A stretch of DNA of 64,000 nt. Origin: Streptomyces resistomycificus (GTDB taxonomy: Bacteria; Actinomycetota; Actinomycetes; Streptomycetales; Streptomycetaceae). Made by a program: the position numbers and the translations under genes. Below the pieces are notes generated by a model. The model ran no database searches, was not told where the DNA came from, and was given only the letters and a program-made list of their open reading frames with translations. This document shows, piece after piece, positions 16,285 through 25,810 of the stretch; within the stretch, counting starts at the first letter, position 1; each line of letters begins with the position of its first letter. The stretch is taken from assembly GCF_001514265.1 (NCBI RefSeq), contig NZ_KQ948989.1, positions 186,001-250,000 on the forward strand, in the 5' to 3' direction.

Positions 16285-17271
16285 ATGACATCCATGTCCA
16301 CGAAAGCGCTCCCCGAGCGGGGCGGCACCCACGAGCAGGGCACCGCAGGGTCGGAACGGAGTGCCGATCGCCGGCACTCCGGGCTCCGGAGCACGGCGCG
16401 CGGCAGGCAGACCCGGGCCGCCTGGGTCCTCGCCGGCCCGTTCCTCGCGCTGTTCCTGGCCTTCATGCTGCTGCCGGTGGTGTGGTCGCTGTTGATGGGC
16501 CTGACCGACACCAAGAGCGCGGACCTGCGCACACCGCTGAACGTGTCGTTCGTCGGCTTCGACAACTACGTACGCCTCTTTGAGGACCCGCAGTTCTTCA
16601 CGGCCCTGCGCAACACGGCCGTGTTCGTCCTGGTGGCCCTGCCCCTGACCCTGGCCGCCGGGCTCGCGGCGGCGGTTGCCCTCGACCGGGGCATCCGCCG
16701 CTTCCGGGCCGTCTTCCGGGTCGGCTTCTACCTGCCGGTGATCACCAGCATCGTGGCCGTCGCCGTGGTGTGGAAGACGCTCCTGGAACCTCGCGCGGGA
16801 CTGGCGAACCTCGTCCTGGGCTGGTTCGGGATCGACGGTCCGGCCTGGCTGGCGGACACCCGTTTCGCCCTGCCGGTCATGATCGTGATGGCGGTGTGGC
16901 GCAACCTCGGCACGGTCATGATCATCATGCTGGCGGGTCTGCAGTCCGTACCCCAGTCCCTGATGGAAGCGGCCGAACTCGACGGCGCCGGGCCCTGGCA
17001 GCGGTTCTGGCGGGTCACCTTCCCGCTCCTGCGGCCGGCCCTGCTGCTGACCGCCGTGACCACCGGCATCGGCTATCTGCAGTTCTTCGACGAGCCGTTC
17101 GTGATGACCGACGGCGGACCGCTGGACTCCACCCTGTCGGCGACGTTGTACGCCTACAAACAGTTCGGCAACGGCAACTACGAGATGGCGTCGGCCGCCG
17201 GCTACGTCATCTTCGTCCTCATCGTCGCGCTGACCGTGCTGCAGTTCCGCGTGCTGCGAGAAAAGGACTGA
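16285..17271 (+). CDS. ABC sugar importer permease (MalF type)
   Basis: 328 residues. A charged 45-residue N-terminus is followed by six membrane helices. The ATPase-docking EAA loop reads EAAELDGAGPWQRFWRVTFPLL (about 231-252), the pattern of the first permease of CUT1 sugar importers. The ATG at 16285 was used; the ATG at 16294 is equally possible because neither has a clear ribosome site. It is followed after 6 bp by the second permease. Confidence 0.9.
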   Translation: MTSMSTKALPERGGTHEQGTAGSERSADRRHSGLRSTARGRQTRAAWVLAGPFLALFLAFMLLPVVWSLLMGLTDTKSADLRTPLNVSFVGFDNYVRLFEDPQFFTALRNTAVFVLVALPLTLAAGLAAAVALDRGIRRFRAVFRVGFYLPVITSIVAVAVVWKTLLEPRAGLANLVLGWFGIDGPAWLADTRFALPVMIVMAVWRNLGTVMIIMLAGLQSVPQSLMEAAELDGAGPWQRFWRVTFPLLRPALLLTAVTTGIGYLQFFDEPFVMTDGGPLDSTLSATLYAYKQFGNGNYEMASAAGYVIFVLIVALTVLQFRVLREKD

Positions 17272-17277
17272 TGCCAC

Positions 17278-18165
17278 ATGAGCACCCTCTCCACTCTCCG
17301 AACGCCACAACCGGGCACGAACCGCGCCCTGAGGCGCCGCCGCATCCGCCAGAACTGGGGCCGGCCCTGGCTGTACATACCGCTCGCCGGCGCCCTGCTG
17401 CTGATGATCGCGCCGTTCCTGTGGATGCTGTCCGGCTCGTTCAAGCCCGAGGCCGACATCCGCAGGGTCCCGCCCGTCCTGATACCCACGGCGCCCACGA
17501 CCGCCAACTACGGCGAGCTGTTCAGCACGCTCGACTTCACGAGCATGTTCGCCAACTCCGTGATCGTGGCCCTCGCCGTCACCGCGGGCAATCTCATCTT
17601 CTGCTCGATGCTCGGATACGCCCTGGCGAAGCTGGAGTTCCGCGGACAGCGCGCCGTCTTCCTGCTGGTCATGGGGACGCTCATGATCCCCGGCCTGGTC
17701 ACCTTCGTACCGCTGTACGTGCTGGTGGCCAACATGCATCTGACCGGCTCCCTGCTCGGGCTGATCCTTCCGTTCCTGGCCACGCCCTTCGGGGTGTTCC
17801 TGATGCGGCAGTTCATCTCCACCCTGCCCGACGAACTGATCGACGCCGCCCGCGTCGACGGCTGCCGCGAACTGGCCATCTTCGCGAAGATCATCCTTCC
17901 GCTGACCAAGCCGGCCCTCGCCACCCTCGGGATCATCACCTTCCTCGGCTCCTGGAACAACTTCCTGTGGCCCTTGGTCGTCGCCCAGAACGAGAGCCAG
18001 TACACCCTCCCCGTCGGCCTCGCCCTGGCCAGCAGCGGACAGTCCTTCACCCGCTTCGGCATCCTGCTCGCCGGCGCCATGGTCGTCCTGCTGCCGGTGA
18101 TGATCGTCTTCCTGCTCTTCCAGCGACAGTTCGTGGCGGGCATCGCCACCACCGGACTGAAGTGA
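17278..18165 (+). CDS. ABC sugar importer permease (MalG type)
   Basis: 295 residues with six helices. The EAA-type loop DAARVDGCRELAIFAKIILPLTKPAL lies at about 188-213, and GSWNNFLWPLVV is typical of the second CUT1 permease. It pairs with the preceding MalF-type protein to form the membrane channel. No ATP-binding protein is encoded beside it. Confidence 0.9.
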   Translation: MSTLSTLRTPQPGTNRALRRRRIRQNWGRPWLYIPLAGALLLMIAPFLWMLSGSFKPEADIRRVPPVLIPTAPTTANYGELFSTLDFTSMFANSVIVALAVTAGNLIFCSMLGYALAKLEFRGQRAVFLLVMGTLMIPGLVTFVPLYVLVANMHLTGSLLGLILPFLATPFGVFLMRQFISTLPDELIDAARVDGCRELAIFAKIILPLTKPALATLGIITFLGSWNNFLWPLVVAQNESQYTLPVGLALASSGQSFTRFGILLAGAMVVLLPVMIVFLLFQRQFVAGIATTGLK

Positions 18166-18332
18166 CACCCCGTCTCCCGCCCCGCCGCCCCATGCCGTAC
18201 CGGTCCCGCCCAGAGCGGCGGACGGACGGCACGCGAGCCCCGCCGCGACGGGCGGCAAGGTTCGCGCGACGAAGCACTCACCGTCGCCCATCAACTCTCT
18301 GATCCGTGACGACTCATCTCTTGGAGCACACC

Positions 18333-20630
18333 GTGGGACAGCCGGTCCACTCTGCCGCGTACCTGGATCCGGAAGCGTCCGTGGAAGCGAGAACCGACGA
18401 CTTGCTGTCCCGGATGACCCTGCCGGAGAAGGTCGGGCAGCTGCTGATGCTCGACGCACAACACGGGGACCTGGCGGACATCGTGTCGGCCAAGCTGGCC
18501 GGGGCAGTCCTGCATGTGTCTCCCGACCTCATGCCGCAGGCCATGGAACTGGCCCGGCAGACACGGCTCGGCATACCGCTGCTGACAGCCGACGACGGCA
18601 TCCACGGCCACTCCTTCTGGCCGGGGGCGACCATCTTCCCGACCCAGCTGGCCATGGCCTGCACCTGGGACCCCTCCCTGCTCCACCGAGTCGCCCGAGC
18701 GGCCGCGGCCGAAATCGCGGCTACCGGAATCCACGGGACGTTCTCCCCGGTGCTGTGCATCACCCGGGACCTGCGCTGGGGCCGGATCAACGAGACGTTC
18801 GGCGAGGACCCGTTCCTCATCGGCGAACTCGGGGCGGCGATGGTACGCGGCTACCAGGGCGACGGCCTCAGCGACCCGACAGCCGTGCTGGCGTACGCCA
18901 AGCACTTCGCGGGCTACTCCGAAACCCTGGGCGGGCGCGACGCCAGCGAAGCCGATCTCAGCCCCCGCAAGCTGCGCTCGTGGTTCCTGCCCCCCTTCGA
19001 GCAGGCGGTACGGGCCGGCTGCCGCGGCTTCATGCTCGGCTACCAGTCCATCGACGGGGTGCCCATCACCGCGCATCAGTGGCTGATCAACGACGTGCTC
19101 AAGGGCGAGTGGGGCTTCACCGGGACGCTGGTGACCGACTGGGACAACGTCGGCCGGATGGTCTACGACCAGCGGACCTGCGCCGACTACGCCGAGGCGG
19201 CGGCGGTCGCCGTCAGCTCCGGGAACGACCTCATCATGGCCACACCGCAGTTCTTCGAGGGCGCCCAGGAGGCGGTCGCCCGCGGCCTGATCGAAGAGAA
19301 GCAGATCGATGACGCGGTACGGCGGGTTCTGCGGCTGAAGTTCGAGCTCGGGCTCTTCGAGGACCCCCGCGCCCCCGACCCCGAGCGGCAGGCGCAGGTG
19401 ATCGGCTGCCGCGCACACGCCGACCTCAACCTCGAAACCGCCCGGCGCTCCCTGGTGTTGCTGCGCAACGAGGGGATCCTGCCCCTCGAGGGCGGACTGA
19501 CCTCGGACGGGACGGGGCGCGGCGTGAGCCGGGACAGGCCGCGGACGATCGCGGTCATCGGCCCCAACTCCGACAGCACGGAAGCCATGCTCGGGGACTG
19601 GGCGGGCGCCTCCGGTCAGGTCCCGTGGATGCCCGAGGGACATCCACGCGAGTCGGTGGAGACGGTGCTCGACGGCCTTCGTGCCATCGCACCGGCCGAC
19701 TGGACCATCACGTACGCCCGCGGAGCCGACATCGAAAGCCCCGTATCCGACTCCGAGTGGGCCCTCGGGCCCGACGGCCAACCGCAGCCGACTGTTTTCA
19801 CCCCCGCCCCGGTCGACCAGGCACAGCTTCGGGAGGCCACCGCCGCCGCGGAGGCCGCCGACTACGCCGTCGTGGTCGTGGGGGACACCATCGCCCTCAC
19901 CGGCGAGGTGCGCTCCACGGCCACGCTCGACCTCCAAGGCGGCCAGATCGCGCTCCTGGACGCGGTCGCCGCCACCGGCACACCGATGATCGTCGTACTG
20001 GCCCAGTCCAAGCCGAGCACCCTCCCGGAGTCGGCACTGAACGCGGCAGCCCTCATCGAGGCGTTCAACCCGGGCATGCGCGGTGGCCGCGCCATCGCCG
20101 AGCTCCTCCTCGGACTCGTCGAACCCAGCGGCCGGCTCCCGGTCTCCTTCGCACGTCACGTCGGACAGCAACCGGTCTTCTACAACCAGGTGCGAGGCCA
20201 GCACGGGAGCCGCTACGCGGATCTCACACAGGACCCCCTGTTCGCGTTCGGCGAGGGCCTCACCTACACCAAGGTCACCTACTCCGACCTGGTCGTGCAC
20301 GCCCCGGAGGTCTTTGCCGACGGCACCGTCGACGCCACGGTGCGGCTCACCAACAGCGGCAGCCGCAGGGCCGTGGAAACGGTCCAGGCGTACGTCAGCG
20401 ACCTGACCACCAGCGTCACCTGGGCCGAGCAGGAGCTGAAGGGTTTCACCCAGGTCGAAATACCTCCCGGCGAAAGCCTGGACGTCACCATCAACATCCC
20501 TGCCTCCCAGTGCTCTCTCGTCACCGCGGACAACCGCCGAGTGGTCGAACCAGGAGAGTTCGCACTCCGCGTCGGTCCCAACTCACGACGAGAGCAGCAG
20601 CTGAGCGTGAATTTCCGCATCCGGACCTGA
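18333..20630 (+). CDS. GH3 family beta-glycosidase
   Basis: 765 residues from the GTG at 18333, chosen because GGAG lies 6 bases upstream; an in-frame GTG at 18306 has no ribosome site. No signal peptide, so probably cytoplasmic. Domain 1 has the GH3 barrel motifs KHFAGY and the nucleophile in VTDWDNVG (Asp269). Domain 2 begins near SLVLLRNEGILPL, and a fibronectin III-like domain closes the protein (VTVRLTNSG-type pattern, AVETVQAYVSD). It should release terminal sugars from oligosaccharides brought in by the importer. Exact linkage cannot be read; beta-glucosidase or beta-xylosidase are the common activities. Confidence 0.88.
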   Translation: MGQPVHSAAYLDPEASVEARTDDLLSRMTLPEKVGQLLMLDAQHGDLADIVSAKLAGAVLHVSPDLMPQAMELARQTRLGIPLLTADDGIHGHSFWPGATIFPTQLAMACTWDPSLLHRVARAAAAEIAATGIHGTFSPVLCITRDLRWGRINETFGEDPFLIGELGAAMVRGYQGDGLSDPTAVLAYAKHFAGYSETLGGRDASEADLSPRKLRSWFLPPFEQAVRAGCRGFMLGYQSIDGVPITAHQWLINDVLKGEWGFTGTLVTDWDNVGRMVYDQRTCADYAEAAAVAVSSGNDLIMATPQFFEGAQEAVARGLIEEKQIDDAVRRVLRLKFELGLFEDPRAPDPERQAQVIGCRAHADLNLETARRSLVLLRNEGILPLEGGLTSDGTGRGVSRDRPRTIAVIGPNSDSTEAMLGDWAGASGQVPWMPEGHPRESVETVLDGLRAIAPADWTITYARGADIESPVSDSEWALGPDGQPQPTVFTPAPVDQAQLREATAAAEAADYAVVVVGDTIALTGEVRSTATLDLQGGQIALLDAVAATGTPMIVVLAQSKPSTLPESALNAAALIEAFNPGMRGGRAIAELLLGLVEPSGRLPVSFARHVGQQPVFYNQVRGQHGSRYADLTQDPLFAFGEGLTYTKVTYSDLVVHAPEVFADGTVDATVRLTNSGSRRAVETVQAYVSDLTTSVTWAEQELKGFTQVEIPPGESLDVTINIPASQCSLVTADNRRVVEPGEFALRVGPNSRREQQLSVNFRIRT

Positions 20631-20654
20631 AGGCCGCACACAGGCTTGAAGACC

Positions 20655-20704
20655 ACCGCCCCGTCGGCCCGCCGCCCCGCCAACCAGAGGGCCGGCGGGG
20701 CGGT
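20655..20704 (+). terminator. Hairpin between GH3 and GH32 genes
   Basis: Arms of 16 bp (20655-20670 and 20689-20704) pair with a single U-G wobble around an 18-base loop. It lies between the GH3 stop and the GH32 start and could partly end transcription, giving lower GH32 expression, or mark a new transcript. Confidence 0.6.
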
Positions 20705-20730
20705 CCCCTGTCATACCGAAAGGCACGCGT

Positions 20731-22203
20731 GTGTCCACCCCACCCCGCGATCCACACTTCCCCGTCGCGCATCTGCGCCCGCCCCGCAACTGGATCAACG
20801 ACCCCAACGGGCTGGTCTTCCACGACGGCCACTACCACGTGTGCTACCAGTACAACCCGCACGGAGCGACCCACGCCAACATGCACTGGGGCCACTTCCG
20901 CAGCCCCGACCTGCTGAGCTGGGAGCCGCTGCCGATCGCCCTGTCCCCGACCCCCGGTGGCCTGGACGCCGACGGCTGCTTCTCCGGTAACGCCGTCTCC
21001 GACGGCGAGCGGCTGGTCGCCTTCTACTCCGCGCACCGCGAGGACCGCTCGTTCCAGCACCAGCCGGTCACCCGCGCCGTCTCCCGAGACAGCGGCCGGA
21101 CGTTCAGCCCGAGCGGTGAACTGGTCATCCCCGAGCTGCCCGAGGGCTGCACCATGTACCGCGACCCGTACGTCTGGCAGGACGGCGACGGCTGGCGGAT
21201 GCTGGTCGGCGCCGCCCTCGCGGACGGCCGCGCCGCCGCCCTCCTCTACGACTCACCCGACCTGGAGAACTGGACCTACCGGGGGCCCTTCGCCACCCGC
21301 CATCCGGAGCCCGTCGGTGGCACCGACCTGCTCACCGGGGAGGGCTGGGAATGCCCGCAGTACCTCCCGGCAGCCGACGGACGCGGCGCCCTCCTCTTCA
21401 GCACCTGGACCGAACCCACCGGTCCGCAGAGGGTCGCGGCCCTGATCGGCGAAGAGCAGGACGGCCACTTCAAGGCGGGCTCAGCGGTGCCCGTCGACCA
21501 CGGCCCCGACTGCTACGCCCCCGCCCTGCTGCGGGCACCGGGCGACCGGTGGCTGCTGTGGGGCTGGTCGTGGGAAGCCCGCGACGAAGCCTGGGCCGTC
21601 GCGGACGGATGGGCCGGGGTCCTCACCCTGCCCCGCGAGATCCACGTCCACGACGACGGCACACTGCGCCAGCAGCCCGCCAGCGAACTGCTCGCCCTGC
21701 GCGGCCGACACACCATCACCGCCACAGGCGCGACGCACGGCTCGCAGCCGGTGGACCTCGGCACCGTGGGCCGCGCCTTCGACCTGACGGCCCGTCTGGA
21801 GCCGACCGGAAACGCCGGCCTGCGGCTGCTCACCACCCCGGACGGCTCCGAGTACCTCGACATCCGTCTCGACGTGGACGCGGGCGAACTCGTCGTCGAC
21901 CGTGACCACGCCTCACTGGACAGCCGGGCCCGCGGCGGCTCCTACCGGATGCCCTGCCCCTCCGGTCAGCCGGTCGACCTGCGCGTGGTCGTCGACCACT
22001 CCATCGTCGAAATCTTCCTGACCACCACCGGCCAGGTCCTCACCCTGCGCTTCTACCCCACAGGGCAGAGCCCGTGGCGACTTCAGGCCCGCAACGCACC
22101 GGGTGCGCGCCTCGGCTTCGCGGTCGACGCGTGGGAACTGCACCCGCTCGTGATCAAGGAACCGAGCACCGGCGCCGCAGAGCCGGCGCCGGCGTCGCCG
22201 TAG
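20731..22203 (+). CDS. GH32 beta-fructosidase / sucrose-6-phosphate hydrolase type, no signal peptide
   Basis: 490 residues, GTG start with AAAGG upstream. All GH32 catalytic motifs are present: WINDPNG (nucleophile Asp24), YRDPY (stabiliser Asp145) and WECPQ (acid/base Glu207). The propeller is followed by a C-terminal beta-sandwich (VDHSIVEIFLTTTGQVLTLR). Lack of a signal peptide and the importer upstream fit intracellular breakdown of imported fructo-oligosaccharides or sucrose. It complements the secreted levanase at 10421-12982. Confidence 0.9.
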   Translation: MSTPPRDPHFPVAHLRPPRNWINDPNGLVFHDGHYHVCYQYNPHGATHANMHWGHFRSPDLLSWEPLPIALSPTPGGLDADGCFSGNAVSDGERLVAFYSAHREDRSFQHQPVTRAVSRDSGRTFSPSGELVIPELPEGCTMYRDPYVWQDGDGWRMLVGAALADGRAAALLYDSPDLENWTYRGPFATRHPEPVGGTDLLTGEGWECPQYLPAADGRGALLFSTWTEPTGPQRVAALIGEEQDGHFKAGSAVPVDHGPDCYAPALLRAPGDRWLLWGWSWEARDEAWAVADGWAGVLTLPREIHVHDDGTLRQQPASELLALRGRHTITATGATHGSQPVDLGTVGRAFDLTARLEPTGNAGLRLLTTPDGSEYLDIRLDVDAGELVVDRDHASLDSRARGGSYRMPCPSGQPVDLRVVVDHSIVEIFLTTTGQVLTLRFYPTGQSPWRLQARNAPGARLGFAVDAWELHPLVIKEPSTGAAEPAPASP

Positions 22204-22295
22204 AACCGACTCCAACCCGTCGATCCCCCACCTCGGCAATGTGTCCCACCCCCTCTCCCCAGTACTGAACAAGCAGGTCCGAAGGAGGATCTTCC

Positions 22296-25232
22296 ATGAG
22301 GTCATACGGTCTCGGACGACGCCAGTTCCTGGCCTCCGCAGTTGGTGTCGCCGCCGCCTGGACCCAGGCTTCCGGCAGCGCCATCGCCGCCCCGCAGCTG
22401 AAGCAAGCCTCACGTGACAATTCCGTCCGTGTGTGGCTGACGGACGTATCGGCCGACAAGTGGGTCGCCGGCCAGGACGACGTGCTGTTCAAGGCGAGGA
22501 GAACGGCCAACCCGCTGACGATCAAGATCGACGACAGCGTCAAGTACCAGAAGGTCCAAGGCTTCGGGGCGGCCATGACCGACTCCTCCGCCTGGCTCAT
22601 CGACAAGCTGTCCACCGCCGAGCGGACCAAGCTGATGCAGAAGCTGTTCGATCCCTCGAAGGGAATCGGCCTCAGCCTGCTCCGCTCTCCGATGGGCGCC
22701 ACGGATTTCAACGCGTCCGGGAACTACTCCTACAACGACATGCCCGCGGGACAAACGGACCCCACGCTGTCCAACTTCTCCGTCCAGCATGACGTGCCGT
22801 ACATCATTCCGGCCTTGCGGCAGGCCCTCTCACTCAACCCCTCCATCAAGATCATGGCCAACCCGTGGAGCCCACCGGGCTGGATGAAGACCTCCGACTC
22901 CATGATCGGAGGCACCCTCAGGAGCGAGTACACCTCCGCGCTGGCCAACTACTTCGTCAAGTTCATCCACGCCTATGGCGAAGCCGGCGTGCCCATCTCT
23001 TACATTTCCCCGCAGAACGAACCCATGGGTACTCCCACCTGGCCCGGAATGTTCCTGTCCGCGTACCAGGAAGCCGAGTTGATCCAGGAGATCGGCAAGG
23101 CGTTCGAAGCAGGCGGAATCTCCACGAAGATCCTGGCTTGGGACCACAACTGGGACGTGCCCTCGTATCCGGAGACGATCTTCAGCGACCCCGCAGCGTC
23201 CAAGTACACCGCGGGAACCGGATGGCACATCTACAGCGGCAACCCGAACTACCAGACCGTGGTCCACAACGACTACCCGAGCAAGGAAACCTTCATCACA
23301 GAAGCCACCGGAGGCGTTTGGCAGGACAGCGACCAGACGGCGTTCAGCGAAGCACTGGGAACGTGGATCATCAACGGAACGCGCAACTGGGCGAACGGGG
23401 TGATGCTGTGGAACATCGCACTCGACCCCGATCGGGGCCCCCTCAACAGCGACACGGCCGGCATACCCATGCTCCGGGGCTTGCTCACGATCGACCCGGC
23501 CGACGGGCGGGTGACCTACAACGTGGACTACCACGCCCTCGCTCATGCCAGCAGGTTCGTCAAGCCCGGAGCGCGCCGGATCTACTCGAACACCTTCGGC
23601 GAAGGAAGCATAGAGAACGTCGCGTTCCAGAACCCGGACGGATCGAAGGTCCTGATCGCCCACAACTCGGGCAGCGCCGCGAAGACATTCAGCGTCGCGG
23701 ACGGGACACACTCGTTCGACTACACCCTGAACGCCGGCGACGCCGTCACCTTCACGTACTCCGGGCCTGCGCAGAGCGGCCGCGCCCCCGCAGCGACCAA
23801 GGTCTCGGACCCGACACACGACTTCACCTTCACGTCGGCATCCGGCCCGGTCACCGTCACGTACGACCCGGCACTGCTGCCCTACCAGAACTCCATCCGC
23901 ACCGAAAACAAGCTGGTCACGTACTCCCTGCCGATCGGAGCTTCCGTCCAGACGACAGGAAGGGCACTGAGCCGTGGCAAGTGGACCGCCACGGCTTCCG
24001 CGCAGCCGGACTGGGGTGTGGCCGCGAACGCGATCGACGGCGACATCAACACGAAGTGGAGTCTCGGGCACGGGACGACGAGCGGCGACTGGTTCCAGAT
24101 CGACCTGGGGAGCCCCACGAGCTTCAATAAAATCGTCATCGACACCGGCGTGAACAACTCGTTCGACTACGTCACCAAGTATCAGATCTACGTTTCGAAC
24201 GACGGTGCCGATTGGGGCAGCGCGATTGCGAGCGGCAGCGGGGGTATCGGCAAGATAGCAGTCACACTGCCGCCCCGTACGGCACAGTACATTCGCATCG
24301 TCAGTACCGCGGCATCCGGTTTCTGGTGGTCCATCGGCGACATCGAGGTGTACGGGTCTGCGCGTGGAAACGGCTCAATTACAGCTCCTACAGCAGTATC
24401 GAACGGCCTCCGGCTGAAGACCTGGACCAGCAAGGAAGGGTCGCAGGTAACCGTAGTATTCAACGGGACCACCGACAGCAGGAGCTTCAAGATATCCGCC
24501 GACGGCTCGTACACGTATACGCTGCCAAGCGGTACCTCGGCGATGTTCACCACCAAGAAGCTGTCGAGCTTCCCATCGCCGACCTTCAGCGATCTGAAGC
24601 CGGAACGAGGCATGCCGCGCTCCAAGTTCACGATTCGTGGCTCTGGTTTCGGTGATACACAGGGGCTGGGCACGGTGTATTTCGGATCAAGCTATGCCGA
24701 AATAGACACCTGGTCGGACACGGGCATCAGCGCCTACGTTCCGAAGGGGCTTCCAGCGGGGAAGGTCACGGTTTCCGTGAAGGGGGCCAGCGGAGCAGAC
24801 GCAGGTGGATCAACGTTCGACGTCATAGATCTTGGTCCTGCCTTGCCGCGGACAGGCTGGACCGCAAAGTCTTCGGACGCAAGCCAGTGGGATGCGCCCG
24901 GAAACATGCTCGATGGCAATTCCGACACCCGGTACAGCTCCGGAACAGGGCAGTACGACGGCCTCTGGATCCAAGTGGACATGGGGCAGACGCAGACCTT
25001 CGACAAGATCGTGCTGGATGTCGGCGGCAGTGTCAGCGACTACGCGCGAAGCGCAGACGTATACGTGTCCACGGATGGAACCGACTGGACCAAGGTCACG
25101 TCCGTAGCGGACGGCCAACGAGTCCACCTGATTTCCTTCCCGACGCAGACCGCTCGCTATATCAAGGTCGTCAATACCGGCAATGTCGCCCGTAGCTGGT
25201 GGTCAGTGGCAGAGTTCAACGTCTACAACTGA
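22296..25232 (+). CDS. Secreted GH30 glycoside hydrolase with two F5/8-type C domains
   Basis: 978 residues with a very strong ribosome site (GAAGGAGGATC) and a Tat signal (GRRQFLASA, cleaved near AIAAP). The GH30 barrel runs from about 75 to 480, with acid/base Glu242 in SPQNEPM and nucleophile Glu336 in ITEATGG. It is followed by a discoidin/F5-8 C carbohydrate-binding domain (about 555-690), a small beta domain, an IPT/TIG domain (about 778-860) and a second F5-8 C domain (about 861-978). GH30 enzymes cut beta-1,6-glucan, beta-1,6-galactan, xylan or glucosylceramide; the subfamily is not settled. The last third uses unusually many A/T-ending codons for this genome. Its end overlaps the convergent GNAT gene by 10 bp. 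Confidence 0.88.
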   Translation: MRSYGLGRRQFLASAVGVAAAWTQASGSAIAAPQLKQASRDNSVRVWLTDVSADKWVAGQDDVLFKARRTANPLTIKIDDSVKYQKVQGFGAAMTDSSAWLIDKLSTAERTKLMQKLFDPSKGIGLSLLRSPMGATDFNASGNYSYNDMPAGQTDPTLSNFSVQHDVPYIIPALRQALSLNPSIKIMANPWSPPGWMKTSDSMIGGTLRSEYTSALANYFVKFIHAYGEAGVPISYISPQNEPMGTPTWPGMFLSAYQEAELIQEIGKAFEAGGISTKILAWDHNWDVPSYPETIFSDPAASKYTAGTGWHIYSGNPNYQTVVHNDYPSKETFITEATGGVWQDSDQTAFSEALGTWIINGTRNWANGVMLWNIALDPDRGPLNSDTAGIPMLRGLLTIDPADGRVTYNVDYHALAHASRFVKPGARRIYSNTFGEGSIENVAFQNPDGSKVLIAHNSGSAAKTFSVADGTHSFDYTLNAGDAVTFTYSGPAQSGRAPAATKVSDPTHDFTFTSASGPVTVTYDPALLPYQNSIRTENKLVTYSLPIGASVQTTGRALSRGKWTATASAQPDWGVAANAIDGDINTKWSLGHGTTSGDWFQIDLGSPTSFNKIVIDTGVNNSFDYVTKYQIYVSNDGADWGSAIASGSGGIGKIAVTLPPRTAQYIRIVSTAASGFWWSIGDIEVYGSARGNGSITAPTAVSNGLRLKTWTSKEGSQVTVVFNGTTDSRSFKISADGSYTYTLPSGTSAMFTTKKLSSFPSPTFSDLKPERGMPRSKFTIRGSGFGDTQGLGTVYFGSSYAEIDTWSDTGISAYVPKGLPAGKVTVSVKGASGADAGGSTFDVIDLGPALPRTGWTAKSSDASQWDAPGNMLDGNSDTRYSSGTGQYDGLWIQVDMGQTQTFDKIVLDVGGSVSDYARSADVYVSTDGTDWTKVTSVADGQRVHLISFPTQTARYIKVVNTGNVARSWWSVAEFNVYN

Positions 25233-25810
25233 CCCGAGCGCGCCCGTAGGGCAGGGGCGGCGTGGCGCCGTGCCGGATGGTCGGGGCCGAGGAAGACGAC
25301 GATGCCCGTGTCGTCGGGGGAGGGGTGGGTGACCTGGACCCAGCCCTGGCGGCGGTAGAAGGTCACGGCCCGCGGCGAGCGGACGGAGGTGAGCAGCCAG
25401 GAGCGGCCCTCGGGAGCGTCCGCGACGACCGCTGCGAGCAGGCCGGAGGCGAGCCCTGCGCCGCGAGCCCCTGCGCGGACGGCGAGTTCGTCGATCTCGC
25501 GGGCCCCGCACAGCCACTCCGCCGTGCGCTCGGGCCCCAGGCCTGCGGCGGCCTCCGGATAGCTGCGGCCGGTGGGGAACGGGGTGGGCGTGGTCCAGGC
25601 GGTGACGAAGCCGGTGACCTCCTCGCCCGCGAAGGCGAGCGCTGCGGTGAAGCCCGGGCGCCGCGCGTCCACCGGGAGCCGCCTCCCGAACTCGACGGCC
25701 ATCTCCTCGTCCTCGTTCCAGGGCGGGGCGCAGAAGGCCTCGGCGTATACGGAGTGCAAGTCGTCGGCGTGGGTGAGGAGTTCGGTGCCCCGGAACACCT
25801 GAGTACCCAT
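25223..25810 (-). CDS. GNAT-family N-acetyltransferase
   Basis: 195 residues. The acetyl-CoA-binding core reads ELAVRAGARGAGLASGLLAAVV (about 111-132), then FYRRQGWVQV near the C-terminus, both standard GNAT motifs A and B. The acceptor is unknown. The ATG at 25810 overlaps the stop of the upstream unknown gene (ATGA), which implies co-translation. Its 3' end overlaps the convergent GH30 gene by 10 bp, so there is no room for an intergenic terminator. Confidence 0.85.
   Translation of the reverse strand: MGTQVFRGTELLTHADDLHSVYAEAFCAPPWNEDEEMAVEFGRRLPVDARRPGFTAALAFAGEEVTGFVTAWTTPTPFPTGRSYPEAAAGLGPERTAEWLCGAREIDELAVRAGARGAGLASGLLAAVVADAPEGRSWLLTSVRSPRAVTFYRRQGWVQVTHPSPDDTGIVVFLGPDHPARRHAAPALRARSGQL

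Noticed and set aside
16012..18459. 815-codon minus-strand open frame opposite the ABC permeases
   Set aside because: Gln/Asp/His/Gly-rich antisense product; permease genes on the plus strand are complete.
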